From: Opitutaceae bacterium
GTDB taxonomy: Bacteria; Verrucomicrobiota; Verrucomicrobiia; Opitutales; Opitutaceae
DNA length: 10,861 nt
Assembly: GCA_009919985.1 (NCBI GenBank)
Contig: RGAX01000080.1
Location: forward strand, 1-10,861
Direction: 5' to 3'
Below are positions 1 through 6,351 of the stretch, one piece after another. The translations under genes were made by a program, and so were the position numbers. A model generated the notes under the pieces. That model was not told where the DNA came from, made no database searches, and was given only the letters and a program-made list of their open reading frames with translations. Numbering within the stretch: position 1 is the first letter of the stretch; each line of letters starts with the position of its first letter.

Positions 1-18
1 CTGGCAACTGCTTTTGCG

Positions 19-1182
19 CTAGCGGATGCGGCGAATCTGGCGGCGGGCAAGCCAGGGGTCGACACGGGCAAGGAGGAAACGAGCCCAAGCACCTTGCAGA
101 CGGGTGAACCAAGTGCGGGAGGCGCGCCAGCTTTCAAAGGTCACAGCGCGAGCGTGAGCGAGATCGGAATTGAAAATAGCGTCAGCGGCGTCGGTGAGGA
201 GGGGGTCACGCAGGTGGACGGTGAGTTCGTAATTGATGGAGAGGGAGCGTGCATCGAGGTTCGCCGAGCCGACAAAAACGGCGTCATCAATGATGGTGAG
301 TTTGGTGTGGAGCACCTGAGGTTGGTATTCCCAGATGCGGATGCCGGCTTTGAGTAATGAGCCGTAAAGCGAGCGGGCTGCGCTTTGCGCGAGTGGCACA
401 TCGGTGCGGCCGGCGAGGAGTAACTCGACGTTGCCGCCGCGTCGGGCTACGCTGCGTAAGGCTCGACGCAGGCGGAAGCCGGGTACGAAATAGGCTGAGA
501 CAATGCGAACGTGTTGAGCTTGGCGTAGGCTGCGCAGAAGTTGATGGGTGAATTGGTTGCGCCCCAGAAGCGGCCCGCTGAACAGCACGGGTCCCGGTGC
601 TCCGCGCGAAAAGGGATTGGCTTGGGCTGCGCGTTGCAGGCTGCGCAGGAACCAGCGGCGCATGTGGTGTTCGGTAAATAGATGGTCGAACGAGCCGGCG
701 AGTTGGCGAAGAGCACGTGGGTCGTGTAGTTCCAAACCGAGATCACGCCAGCCACCGCTGACACCATCGCCGTCGTATTCGGCTGCGAGATTAAAACCGC
801 CGGTGATGGCAACTTGGTCGTCTACTAGCAGGAGTTTACGGTGATTGCGCAGGGAGAAATTTCGGAGGGTGATCGGATTGAACACGCGGGCTTCGCCGCC
901 GGCACGACTAAGAGTGTGCCAATAATCGTCAGGTAGGCCGGAGGAGCCGGCGCCATCGATGAGGACTTGTACGCGTACTCCGCGTGCCGCCGCCTGCGCG
1001 AAAGCGGATAAAAATCGGCTCCCGACCGCATCGTTGCCCCAGATGTAGGTCTCGCAGCGGATCGATACCTCAGCGCGGTTGATCAATTCCAGCATCCGCG
1101 TGTAGGCGACGGCCCCGGTAGGCAACCAGCGGGCCGGTTCTAAGTTGGCGGCGGGTAGGGTGGACGAACGGGGCTCGGACAT
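19..1182 (-). CDS. ClsB-like cardiolipin synthase / phospholipase D family protein
   Basis: This gene encodes a 387-aa PLD-superfamily enzyme, probably one that makes cardiolipin or otherwise exchanges phosphatidyl groups at the inner membrane. Two HxK(x)4D catalytic motifs are intact. The first is in NHRKLLLVDD (H114, K116, D121) and is followed by GGFN. The second is in LHTKLTIIDD (H292, K294, D299) and is followed by GSANLD. The pair defines the bilobed PLD active site. There is no N-terminal transmembrane pair as in ClsA, so the protein resembles the shorter soluble ClsB type (about 410 aa). I chose the ATG at 1182 because the family homology begins about 15 residues later. A TTG at 1290, preceded by AGAGG, would add 36 residues with no family likeness. 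The next gene upstream, the ATPase, is on the same strand about 130 bp away, and no functional link is evident. The family call is firm; the exact substrate is inferred. Confidence 0.9.
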   Translation of the reverse strand: MSEPRSSTLPAANLEPARWLPTGAVAYTRMLELINRAEVSIRCETYIWGNDAVGSRFLSAFAQAAARGVRVQVLIDGAGSSGLPDDYWHTLSRAGGEARVFNPITLRNFSLRNHRKLLLVDDQVAITGGFNLAAEYDGDGVSGGWRDLGLELHDPRALRQLAGSFDHLFTEHHMRRWFLRSLQRAAQANPFSRGAPGPVLFSGPLLGRNQFTHQLLRSLRQAQHVRIVSAYFVPGFRLRRALRSVARRGGNVELLLAGRTDVPLAQSAARSLYGSLLKAGIRIWEYQPQVLHTKLTIIDDAVFVGSANLDARSLSINYELTVHLRDPLLTDAADAIFNSDLAHARAVTFESWRASRTWFTRLQGAWARFLLARVDPWLARRQIRRIR

Positions 1183-1312
1183 GACTAGATTCAAACAATG
1201 AGTATCGCCGCATTCAGACGAGAGCTTTTTAAGCCGGGTAAGTTGGGCGAGGGTGGTACGAACGTCGCTTTTGCCTGTCAGACAGCTCAAATCTGCCTCT
1301 ACTCGTGAGCCC

Positions 1313-2455
1313 TTATGGCGAGGTTTTTTTCAGCACCTCGGCCAAAGGCAGCACTGTCACTTGGTCGCTGAGTGCATACGTGCGCTCGCCGGGATACACG
1401 ACCCACAGCTCATCCAGCTTGAGATCAGCGCGGGCGACGTGCATTGAGCGCGTCATGCCAGGGGCGTCGGCCCATTTCACCTCGACGCCTATCCGCCGCC
1501 CTCCGCGGACTAACATTAAATCCAATTCGCTCCCGCTATGTACCGCGTAGAAATAAGCCTCGTCCGGCCCCAGCGCCCTCAGCAGTTCCTCGATCACGAA
1601 GCCTTCCCACGACGCGCCCAGCTTGGGATGCGTGCGCAGTTCGGCGGCATTGCGGAGACCGAGCAGCGTGTGCAATAATCCGGAGTCGCGCAGGTAAATC
1701 TTTGAATTCTTCACCACGCGTTTGCCCAGATTTGTATGCCAGGGCTGAAGACGGCGTACCATATACGTCTGCTCCAACGCGTCCAAGTAGGCGCGCACGG
1801 TATTGGGGGCAACGCCGAGCGAGGCGGCTAGTTCGCTGCCGTTCCATATCTGGCCGTGATAGTGCGCGATCATCGTCCACAACCGCCCCATCAGCGCCGG
1901 GGAAAGTCCGAATCCAAGCAGAGCCAGATCGCGCTCGAGAAAAGTCCGCGTAAAATTTTTGCGCCAAGCCACGCTGTCCTCGTCGTTTTCCGCCAAAAAT
2001 GAACGCGGAAACCCGCCACGCCACCACAGGCGTTCTTGGGCTTCGGCCGGCACCTCGCCCAGATCAAGCCCCCGCATTTCGATGATCTCAACCCGACCCG
2101 CTAACGACTCCGCGGTCTGCCGCGAAAGCTCCGGTGAAGCGCTGCCCAAAAGCAAAAAAGTCGCCGGCCGCCCCGGCCGGTCCGCCAGCACCCGTAGCAC
2201 CGGAAACAGCCCTGGTTGACGCTGCGCCTCATCGATCACCACCAAGCCGCGCAGATCGCGGAGCGCCACCGCTGGATGCTCCAACAGAGCCGACACAGCC
2301 GGTTCTTCTAGATCGAAATAGTTAATGTTTTCTGCCCCAAGAAACTGTCGCGCCAATGTTGTTTTTCCGCACTGTCGAGGTCCAAGCAGGGAGACCACCG
2401 GGCTGCGTTTTAAAGCCCGTTCCATATCTTGAAAGTAGCGCGTTCGCGTGATCAT
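1313..2455 (-). CDS. AAA-family ATPase with DUF4143 C-terminal domain
   Basis: This is a 380-aa protein of the AAA_14/DUF4143 family, found across bacteria and archaea and of unknown biological role. The N-terminal ATPase shows Walker A GPRQCGKTT (residues about 25-33), Walker B LVVIDEAQ (71-78) and a sensor-like GSAS (about 104-107). A winged-helix-like stretch follows (about 205-236, NGSELAASLGVAPNTVRAYL). The C-terminal domain has the PD-(D/E)XK-like arrangement ELDL (D312) and VEVKWA (E325, K327), so a nuclease fold is plausible though activity is unproven. The start at 2455 (MITRTRYFQDMERAL) fits the family. An in-frame ATG at 2518 would add 21 residues encoded by AT-rich, noncoding-looking DNA. 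Neither start has a recognisable ribosome binding site. These proteins often move horizontally and occur as orphans, as here. Confidence 0.88.
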   Translation of the reverse strand: MITRTRYFQDMERALKRSPVVSLLGPRQCGKTTLARQFLGAENINYFDLEEPAVSALLEHPAVALRDLRGLVVIDEAQRQPGLFPVLRVLADRPGRPATFLLLGSASPELSRQTAESLAGRVEIIEMRGLDLGEVPAEAQERLWWRGGFPRSFLAENDEDSVAWRKNFTRTFLERDLALLGFGLSPALMGRLWTMIAHYHGQIWNGSELAASLGVAPNTVRAYLDALEQTYMVRRLQPWHTNLGKRVVKNSKIYLRDSGLLHTLLGLRNAAELRTHPKLGASWEGFVIEELLRALGPDEAYFYAVHSGSELDLMLVRGGRRIGVEVKWADAPGMTRSMHVARADLKLDELWVVYPGERTYALSDQVTVLPLAEVLKKTSP

Positions 2456-2551
2456 GGATGAAATTTGGCAATCGTATTGCCGATTTTCAAGTTTATATCT
2501 TAAGTCACTGAAAACCATATTTTAGTAGACTCGAAAAAAGGAATCCCGTTA

Positions 2552-2598
2552 GCAGGCACTTTTGCCTATACCGCCGATATTGCAGGTGCTTTTGGCTA
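2552..2598. repeat. Two imperfect 17-bp direct repeats, 30-bp period
   Basis: The sequences at 2552-2568 and 2582-2598 share 14 of 17 bases (GCAGG..CTTTTG.CTA). CTTTTGGC at 2589-2596 also has an exact inverted partner, GCCAAAAG, at 2648-2655. They lie in the AT-richer gap between the divergent ATPase and CxxCxxCC genes, where operators would be expected. No function can be assigned and chance is possible. Confidence 0.35.
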
Positions 2599-2680
2599 CC
2601 TGATTTCGTATCACGCGGATCGCTGTATCCAGCCGAAAGTTTATATCGCCAAAAGTCCGACGCGCTGCGTGGGTTGAGGC

Positions 2681-2947
2681 ATTATCACTGACGAATTTAT
2701 TGTTCCGCCCTGCGCTGGTTGTGGTCTTTGCTGTCACTTGGTGGTCGAGTTACGGGAAGGAGATGTGGTGCCGGATGAGCTCGTGGCGGAGCACTCGGGG
2801 GTGCGCTGCATGGATCAACGTGGTGACGGTGCGTGCGTAGCGCTGGATGCAGCAACTCGCCTGTGTACGATTTACGAGCAACGTCCACAGACTTGTCGCG
2901 ACTTTAATCGCGGTGAGGCGCTGTGCCGGCGCACGCTTGGGCATTAA
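2681..2947 (+). CDS. YkgJ-type CxxCxxCC cysteine-cluster protein, start codon unclear
   Basis: This small protein (about 87 aa) belongs to the zinc/iron-chelating CxxCxxCC family. It carries the N-terminal cluster PPCAGCGLCCHLVVEL and the conserved second half ACVALDAATRLCTIYEQRPQTCRDFNRG, followed by another cysteine. That gives the eight or so cysteines expected for a metal or Fe-S site. The reaction is unknown. The difficulty is the start. The open frame that includes the first cluster runs from 2678, just after an in-frame TGA (2675-2677), and its only early start-like codons are ATT (2681) and ATC (2684). The first conventional start, TTG at 2738, would delete CAGCGLCC. An in-frame GTG (2669) lies two codons before the TGA. 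The gene therefore uses a rare start, has lost its first codons, or contains a sequence error. It converges on the 2969-3319 gene. Confidence 0.7.
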   Translation: MITDEFIVPPCAGCGLCCHLVVELREGDVVPDELVAEHSGVRCMDQRGDGACVALDAATRLCTIYEQRPQTCRDFNRGEALCRRTLGH

Positions 2948-2968
2948 TGCGCTTCGCGAGCGAACCGC

Positions 2969-3319
2969 TCAGCGCAGAGCCGGGCGGAGGGCGCGACGGA
3001 GTTCACCGGTGAGAATAATTTGTTGGCGGCAGGCTGTGTCCAAGGCCTCGCGAGAATCGTCGGCGACGGGCTCGATTTTAAACGCTACGGTGAGCTCTGC
3101 TACAGGCGGGAGCGTGGCGGTCTGGAGGCGTTTGTGGCAGAGCTGGCGTAGGGGCGTGGAGCGTGATTCAAGGACGAGAAAGATTTTTTCACCGGCAGAA
3201 TCTTTTTGGAAGATTACCGCCACGCCTAAACCCTGGGCGGGGATCGCGGCGTCGAGGGCCGTGGCCGAGCAAAGCGTGAGACCGAATTGTTGCGCCCAAG
3301 TAGCGGATTTGGATTCCAT
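2969..3319 (-). CDS. Hypothetical protein, possibly a degenerate GIY-YIG-like domain
   Basis: I do not recognise this 116-aa protein with certainty. Its composition is protein-like, and the overlapping plus-strand frame is Arg/Ser-rich and looks like a shadow. I chose the ATG at 3319; a TTG at 3388 would add 23 Arg-rich residues. The central part, GVAVIFQKDSAGEKIFLVLE followed by SRSTPLRQLCHKRL and later DSREALDTACRQQII, loosely follows a GIY-YIG domain layout: a GIYxIY-like strand, a 'GKxLYVGKSxNLRxRL'-like turn and helix, and an 'EALxLExxLI'-like helix. The catalytic Tyr, Gly and Glu are not convincingly conserved, so this is a weak structural guess. There is no signal peptide or membrane segment. 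Its stop lies 22 nt from the stop of the convergent cysteine-cluster gene. Confidence 0.55.
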   Translation of the reverse strand: MESKSATWAQQFGLTLCSATALDAAIPAQGLGVAVIFQKDSAGEKIFLVLESRSTPLRQLCHKRLQTATLPPVAELTVAFKIEPVADDSREALDTACRQQIILTGELRRALRPALR

Positions 3320-3479
3320 CCGGCAGCGTCGGGTAAACCTCGTGCGACGCCAAGGGCCATTTTCCAGCTGCCTAGTTAGATCATGCAAGATGGTGGTCGC
3401 GGAACTAGCAATACGGCTTTAATGGGTCGAACCTCTGGCCTTGCTGAGGGCACTCAAAAGAAGGTCCATTTAGCTGCAC

Positions 3480-3494
3480 GGCTCTTTGAGAGCC
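3480..3494 (+). other. Hairpin in the rpsB upstream region
   Basis: GGCTCT-TTG-AGAGCC forms a perfect 6-bp stem. No T-run follows directly, so it is more likely part of a leader RNA fold than a terminator. It lies about 160 nt before the rpsB start. Confidence 0.4.
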
Positions 3495-3523
3495 CCGGAA
3501 CGTTCGCAGTAATTCTCTCTTGC

Positions 3524-3549
3524 CAGCGGAAAGATCGTTCGCTGTTTTT
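3524..3549 (+). terminator. Terminator-like hairpin with T5 upstream of rpsB
   Basis: CAGCG (3524-3528) pairs with CGCTG (3540-3544), extended by AA/TT with one bulged G, and is followed directly by TTTTT. It could end transcription entering from upstream, end a short RNA encoded at about 3390-3549, or act as an attenuator in the rpsB leader. No plus-strand gene ends close by: the nearest stop is at 2947. Confidence 0.5.
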
Positions 3550-3610
3550 AAACCTCTGTCTGTTCGATAAACCATAAACTAAAACCAACTAACCATCCCA
3601 CGATCGCAAG

Positions 3611-3624
3611 GCGGCCCTCTGGCC
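3611..3624 (+). promoter_or_regulatory. Short hairpin just upstream of the rpsB start
   Basis: CGGCC-CTCT-GGCCG forms a 5-bp GC stem about 30 nt before the rpsB ATG. S2 represses its own operon through leader RNA in several phyla, so a translational control element is plausible here. No match to a known S2-leader class can be claimed by eye. Confidence 0.3.
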
Positions 3625-3653
3625 GACCTGTGTAACGTAGATACATAGATCCC

Positions 3654-4532
3654 ATGAGCCTCAACATCACTCCTAAAGACCTCCTCGATGCTGGCGTCCA
3701 CTTCGGACACCAAACCAAACGTTGGAACCCACGTTCCAAACCGTTCGTTTTCGATCATCGTCAAGGTATCAGCATTATCGACTTGGGTAAGACCCACGCG
3801 GCCCTCGAGAAGGCTGTCACCTTCCTCGAAAACACGGTCGCCAACGGCGGCAACGTTCTGCTCGTCGGCACCAAGCGCCAAGCTAAGGAAATCATCCGTG
3901 AGGCCGCTGCGGCGACCAACATGCCCTTCTGCGTCGATCGCTGGCTCGGTGGCACCCTGACCAATTACGAGACCGTCAAAAAATCTATCGCCAAGTATAA
4001 GAAATACCAAGCGATGGAAACCAATGGCGAGCTCTCGAAGTTCTCCCGCAAGGAAGAATCCGCGATTAAGCGCGAGATGGTCCGCATGCAGAAGAATTTC
4101 AGCGGCATCGTAGACATGCCTGGCCTGCCCACCTCGATGTTTGTCATCGACGTTAACCACGAAGCCATCGCCGTAGCCGAAGCCGCCCGCTCCGGTATTC
4201 CGTGCATCGGCTTGGTCGATACCAACTCTGATCCCGCGACCGTCTCCCATCCCATCCCTGGTAACGACGACGCCGTGAAATCCATCCGCATCATCGTTGA
4301 TGCCGTCGTCGCAGCTATCCAAAGCGGCCTCGCTCAACGTGACACCCGCCGCGCCGACCGTGGAGCCGCTGCGCAAGCCGCCGCTCACGCTGCGACCACG
4401 ACCGCCGATCAGATCGACCTGTCTAAAGTCGAATTGCCCGCCGGTGTCGCCCCACTCGTCGACGGCGAAGTCGAACCCACTGTCGTAAAGAAGCCTGTTC
4501 GCGCCAAAAAAGCTGCGGTCAAGGCTGAGTAA
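3654..4532 (+). CDS. rpsB: 30S ribosomal protein S2
   Basis: This gene encodes S2 (292 aa), a late-assembling protein at the head-platform junction of the 30S subunit that is needed for S1 binding and mRNA docking. The family signatures are clear: DLLDAGVHFGHQTKRWNPRSKPF near the N-terminus, FLENTVANGGNVLLVGTKRQA, DRWLGGTLTNYETV, and IDVNHEAIAVAEAARSGIPCIGLVDTNSDP in the Rossmann-like core. The core ends near residue 226. A tail of about 65 residues rich in Ala, Val and Lys, ending in KKPVRAKKAAVKAE, makes it longer than E. coli S2 (241 aa). No Shine-Dalgarno sequence precedes the ATG at 3654, but the start matches the family exactly. tsf follows after 37 nt, the classical rpsB-tsf operon. 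The long 5' region (3389-3653) contains several hairpins and may mediate autoregulation. Confidence 0.98.
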   Translation: MSLNITPKDLLDAGVHFGHQTKRWNPRSKPFVFDHRQGISIIDLGKTHAALEKAVTFLENTVANGGNVLLVGTKRQAKEIIREAAAATNMPFCVDRWLGGTLTNYETVKKSIAKYKKYQAMETNGELSKFSRKEESAIKREMVRMQKNFSGIVDMPGLPTSMFVIDVNHEAIAVAEAARSGIPCIGLVDTNSDPATVSHPIPGNDDAVKSIRIIVDAVVAAIQSGLAQRDTRRADRGAAAQAAAHAATTTADQIDLSKVELPAGVAPLVDGEVEPTVVKKPVRAKKAAVKAE

Positions 4533-4569
4533 GTTTTTTTCATCATCTCAACGAAACCACTGATTTCTA

Positions 4570-5163
4570 ATGAGCACTCCCATCACCGCTCAAATGGTCA
4601 ACGAGCTGCGCGGCGCTACCGGCGCCGGGCTCCTTGACTGCAAAAAAGCTCTGACTGAGGCCAACGGCAGCGTGCCCGAGGCCATGACGATCCTGCGCAA
4701 GAAGCTTGGCAGTAAACTCGATAAACTCTCCACCCGCACCACCAAGGAAGGCTTGATCGAAAGCTACATCCATCTCGGTGGCAAAGTGGGTGTTTTGATC
4801 GAGGTCAACTGCGAGACTGATTTCGTCGCGCGTAACGATGAATTCCGCGCCTTTGTCCGCGACCTCTGCTTGCAGATTGCCGCCGCCAACCCGCTCTACA
4901 TCTCCCGCGACCAAGTTCCGGAAGCCGATCTCGCCAAAGAGCGCGAGATCGCTGCGGCCGCGGTTGCCGGTAAGCCGCCAGCGGTGGTTCAGAAGATCGT
5001 CGATGGCAAACTCGAGAACTTCTTCTCTACCGTCTGCTTGATCGACCAGCCGTTCGTTAAACAGAACGACAAATCGATCAAAGACTTCTTGTCTGCACAG
5101 ATCGCCAAGACCGGCGAGAACATCATCATCCGTCGTTTCACGCGCTTTCAGCTCGGAGCTTAA
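4570..5163 (+). CDS. tsf: Elongation factor Ts
   Basis: EF-Ts is the guanine-nucleotide exchange factor that recycles EF-Tu from GDP to GTP. The N-terminal UBA-like domain carries the diagnostic VNELRGATGAGLLDCKKALTEANGS, and the core has IHLGGKVGVLIEVNCETDFVARNDEF (EF-Tu contact region). At 197 aa it is the short form, as in Thermus and many Verrucomicrobiota, and lacks most of the second core subdomain and coiled-coil of the 283-aa E. coli protein. It is cotranscribed with rpsB (37-nt gap) and followed 23 nt after its stop by a strong intrinsic terminator, so the operon ends here. The usual neighbours pyrH and frr are absent. No Shine-Dalgarno sequence precedes the ATG. Confidence 0.98.
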   Translation: MSTPITAQMVNELRGATGAGLLDCKKALTEANGSVPEAMTILRKKLGSKLDKLSTRTTKEGLIESYIHLGGKVGVLIEVNCETDFVARNDEFRAFVRDLCLQIAAANPLYISRDQVPEADLAKEREIAAAAVAGKPPAVVQKIVDGKLENFFSTVCLIDQPFVKQNDKSIKDFLSAQIAKTGENIIIRRFTRFQLGA

Positions 5164-5186
5164 GTGCGACCTTGGCTTTGGTTTTC

Positions 5187-5215
5187 AAAACCGCTCCTTC
5201 GGGGGCGGTTTTTTT
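5187..5215 (+). terminator. Intrinsic terminator of the rpsB-tsf operon
   Basis: AAAACCGCTCC (5187-5197), the tetraloop TTCG, and GGGGCGGTTTT (5202-5212) make an 11-bp stem with one G-T pair. It continues into a T-rich tail. This is a textbook rho-independent terminator starting 23 nt after the tsf stop. Confidence 0.93.
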
Positions 5216-5285
5216 GTGCCTAATCCAGTCCCTGCAATGTAGTCCCGCAGTTGCCTCGCGCCTCTCACTCGCTTTGGCTTGCGGG

Positions 5286-5699
5286 ATGAACGTCACCCGA
5301 GCCCAGATCGTCACCCGCGGCCTCACCAACTGCTGCCCAAATTGCGGGGAACGCACCCTCTTCAAGACTGGCACCTTTTTTCAAGTGAACAAAGAATGCC
5401 CCTCTTGCGGTCTCAAGATTGAGCGCGCCAACGACGAAGGTTTTTTTCTTGGCTCCATGTCGCTCAACTACGGTGTAACGTTGGTGGTGTTTCTCGTTCC
5501 GATCCTGTTGCTCGCCTACAATAAGATCATCGGCACGACGGCCGCGATCGTCCTAGCGGGCTTGGGCTCCATCGTGTTTCCTGCTCTTTTTTACCGTTCA
5601 TCTCGGAGTTGGTGGCTGATGAACTACTACATTTTCCTGCCGCACCATCTGCCTGCCAATAAAGCGCCGGTACCGCACGGACAGGACGAAAACCTGTAG
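5286..5699 (+). CDS. DUF983 family zinc-ribbon membrane protein
   Basis: This 137-aa protein belongs to the DUF983 family, small inner-membrane proteins of unknown function. An N-terminal cytosolic zinc ribbon shows CPNCG (C17, C20) and CPSCG (C38, C41), followed by the family's NDEGFFLGSM segment. Two hydrophobic helices lie at about 60-78 and 84-103, and the end has the characteristic RSSRSWWLMNYYIFLPHH. I chose the ATG at 5286 because homology begins within a dozen residues. The frame is open back to 5172, but that part overlaps the tsf terminator and is not family-like. The gene lies beyond that terminator and so probably has its own promoter, though none is obvious. tRNA-Ser follows 68 nt downstream. 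Family assignment is secure; function is unknown. Confidence 0.88.
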   Translation: MNVTRAQIVTRGLTNCCPNCGERTLFKTGTFFQVNKECPSCGLKIERANDEGFFLGSMSLNYGVTLVVFLVPILLLAYNKIIGTTAAIVLAGLGSIVFPALFYRSSRSWWLMNYYIFLPHHLPANKAPVPHGQDENL

Positions 5700-5767
5700 T
5701 TTCGTGGTGGTAGTTATTTTCGGCTTCCGTTTTCGTAGTCGCAATCTACTTTTCGTTCTCTTGCGCC

Positions 5768-5857
5768 GGAGAGGTGGCAGAGTGGTCTAACGCGCCTGAC
5801 TCGAAATCAGGTGTGGCCGAAAGGTCACCGGGGGTTCGAATCCCTCCCTCTCCGCCA
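5768..5857 (+). tRNA. tRNA-Ser (anticodon CGA)
   Basis: The acceptor stem is GGAGAGG (5768-5774) paired with CCTCTCC (5847-5853), followed by discriminator G and an encoded CCA. The anticodon arm CCTGA-CTCGAAA-TCAGG (5795-5811) puts CGA at 5802-5804, reading the serine codon UCG. A long variable arm (about 5812-5829) marks class II tRNA-Ser. The T-arm contains GGTTCGAATCC. The 3' end adjoins accessory DNA, and a partial copy of its sequence recurs downstream, as expected for an integration site. Confidence 0.97.
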
Positions 5858-5892
5858 GTATTCTAACGAACCGTAAATCCGCCAGTTGCACT

Positions 5893-5906
5893 CCTGCTCC
5901 AGCAGG
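5893..5906 (+). other. Hairpin downstream of tRNA-Ser
   Basis: CCTGCT-CC-AGCAGG is a short perfect inverted repeat 36 nt after the tRNA CCA end. It lacks a T-run, so it is at best a weak 3' processing or termination element for the tRNA transcript. Confidence 0.3.
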
Positions 5907-6010
5907 CGAGTGGTTGGATAACGCGAACTCCCGGGCAAGAAATTAAAGGCAGGATTCTCTAGTTTGCCAAATGGGACAAGCGTTGCAGCCGTGTGCGGAG
6001 GAGCTTGGAA

Positions 6011-6050
6011 TTGACACACTCGTTCATGTGTATCACTTGTGTTGACAACA
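6011..6050 (+). promoter_or_regulatory. Putative operator/promoter of the DUF1778-GNAT module
   Basis: This stretch precedes the antitoxin ATG by 13 nt. It contains the palindrome TGTTGACAACA (6040-6050), an inverted repeat ACACA-N8-TGTGT (6014-6031) and two TTGACA hexamers (6011, 6042). Ribbon-helix-helix antitoxins of this class bind palindromes overlapping their own promoter, so autoregulation is likely. The exact -10 box is not clear. Confidence 0.45.
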
Positions 6051-6063
6051 AAGTTCACCTCTC

Positions 6064-6351
6064 ATGGCCACCGCTACCGCTCAAATCCATCTGCGCACTC
6101 CGCCCAAGACCAAATCACTGCTGGTCTTGGCGGCGGAACTCTCAGGCGCGACCAATCTGACCGACTACATTCTGCGCGCGGCTATCGAGCGGGCCCAAGC
6201 CGACCTCCTCAGCCAGCAGACATTCGCGCTCAAGAAAGGCCCGTGGAATGAATTTGCGAAGCGGTTGGACGCGCCAGCGCGTGACTTGCCCCGTCTACGA
6301 AAACTTCTGATGGCTCCCGATGTCTTCGCCCGCACCGCTCAATCGACCTGA
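6064..6351 (+). CDS. DUF1778 ribbon-helix-helix antitoxin (TacA/AtaR-like)
   Basis: This 95-aa antitoxin would neutralise the acetyltransferase toxin encoded directly downstream and repress the shared promoter. The N-terminus AQIHLRTPP (about 6-14) is the DNA-binding beta strand. Helices LLVLAAELSGATNLTDYILRAAIERAQ (about 19-45) complete the ribbon-helix-helix. The C-terminal segment FALKKGPWNEFAKRLDAPARDLPRLRKLL (about 54-82) matches the conserved DUF1778 tail that wraps the toxin and blocks its acetyl-CoA pocket. The length is normal (85-100 aa). The toxin gene overlaps its last 32 nt, consistent with coupled translation. No Shine-Dalgarno sequence is visible, and palindromes lie just upstream. 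The pair sits in accessory DNA downstream of tRNA-Ser. Confidence 0.88.
   Translation: MATATAQIHLRTPPKTKSLLVLAAELSGATNLTDYILRAAIERAQADLLSQQTFALKKGPWNEFAKRLDAPARDLPRLRKLLMAPDVFARTAQST

Noticed and set aside
1183..1290. N-terminal extension of the phospholipase D protein from TTG 1290
   Set aside because: The 36 extra residues have no family resemblance and are not a signal or membrane segment. The ATG at 1182 gives the expected ClsB-like N-terminus, though the AGAGG before the TTG keeps a small doubt.
2847..3422. 191-aa plus-strand open frame
   Set aside because: It is Arg/Ala/Ser-rich, overlaps the end of the clear cysteine-cluster gene in another frame, and opposes the more protein-like minus-strand frame at 2969-3319.
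3579..4388. 269-aa minus-strand open frame opposite rpsB
   Set aside because: It is a long antisense shadow of rpsB, Gly/Asp-rich, a known effect of codon bias in GC-rich ribosomal genes.
5700..5767. Promoter for tRNA-Ser
   Set aside because: No pair of recognisable -35 and -10 boxes with proper spacing could be found, so none is annotated.
5825..6058. Minus-strand open frame ending in GRDSNPR
   Set aside because: This is the well-known spurious protein made by reading a tRNA T-arm backwards; its C-terminus is antisense to tRNA-Ser.
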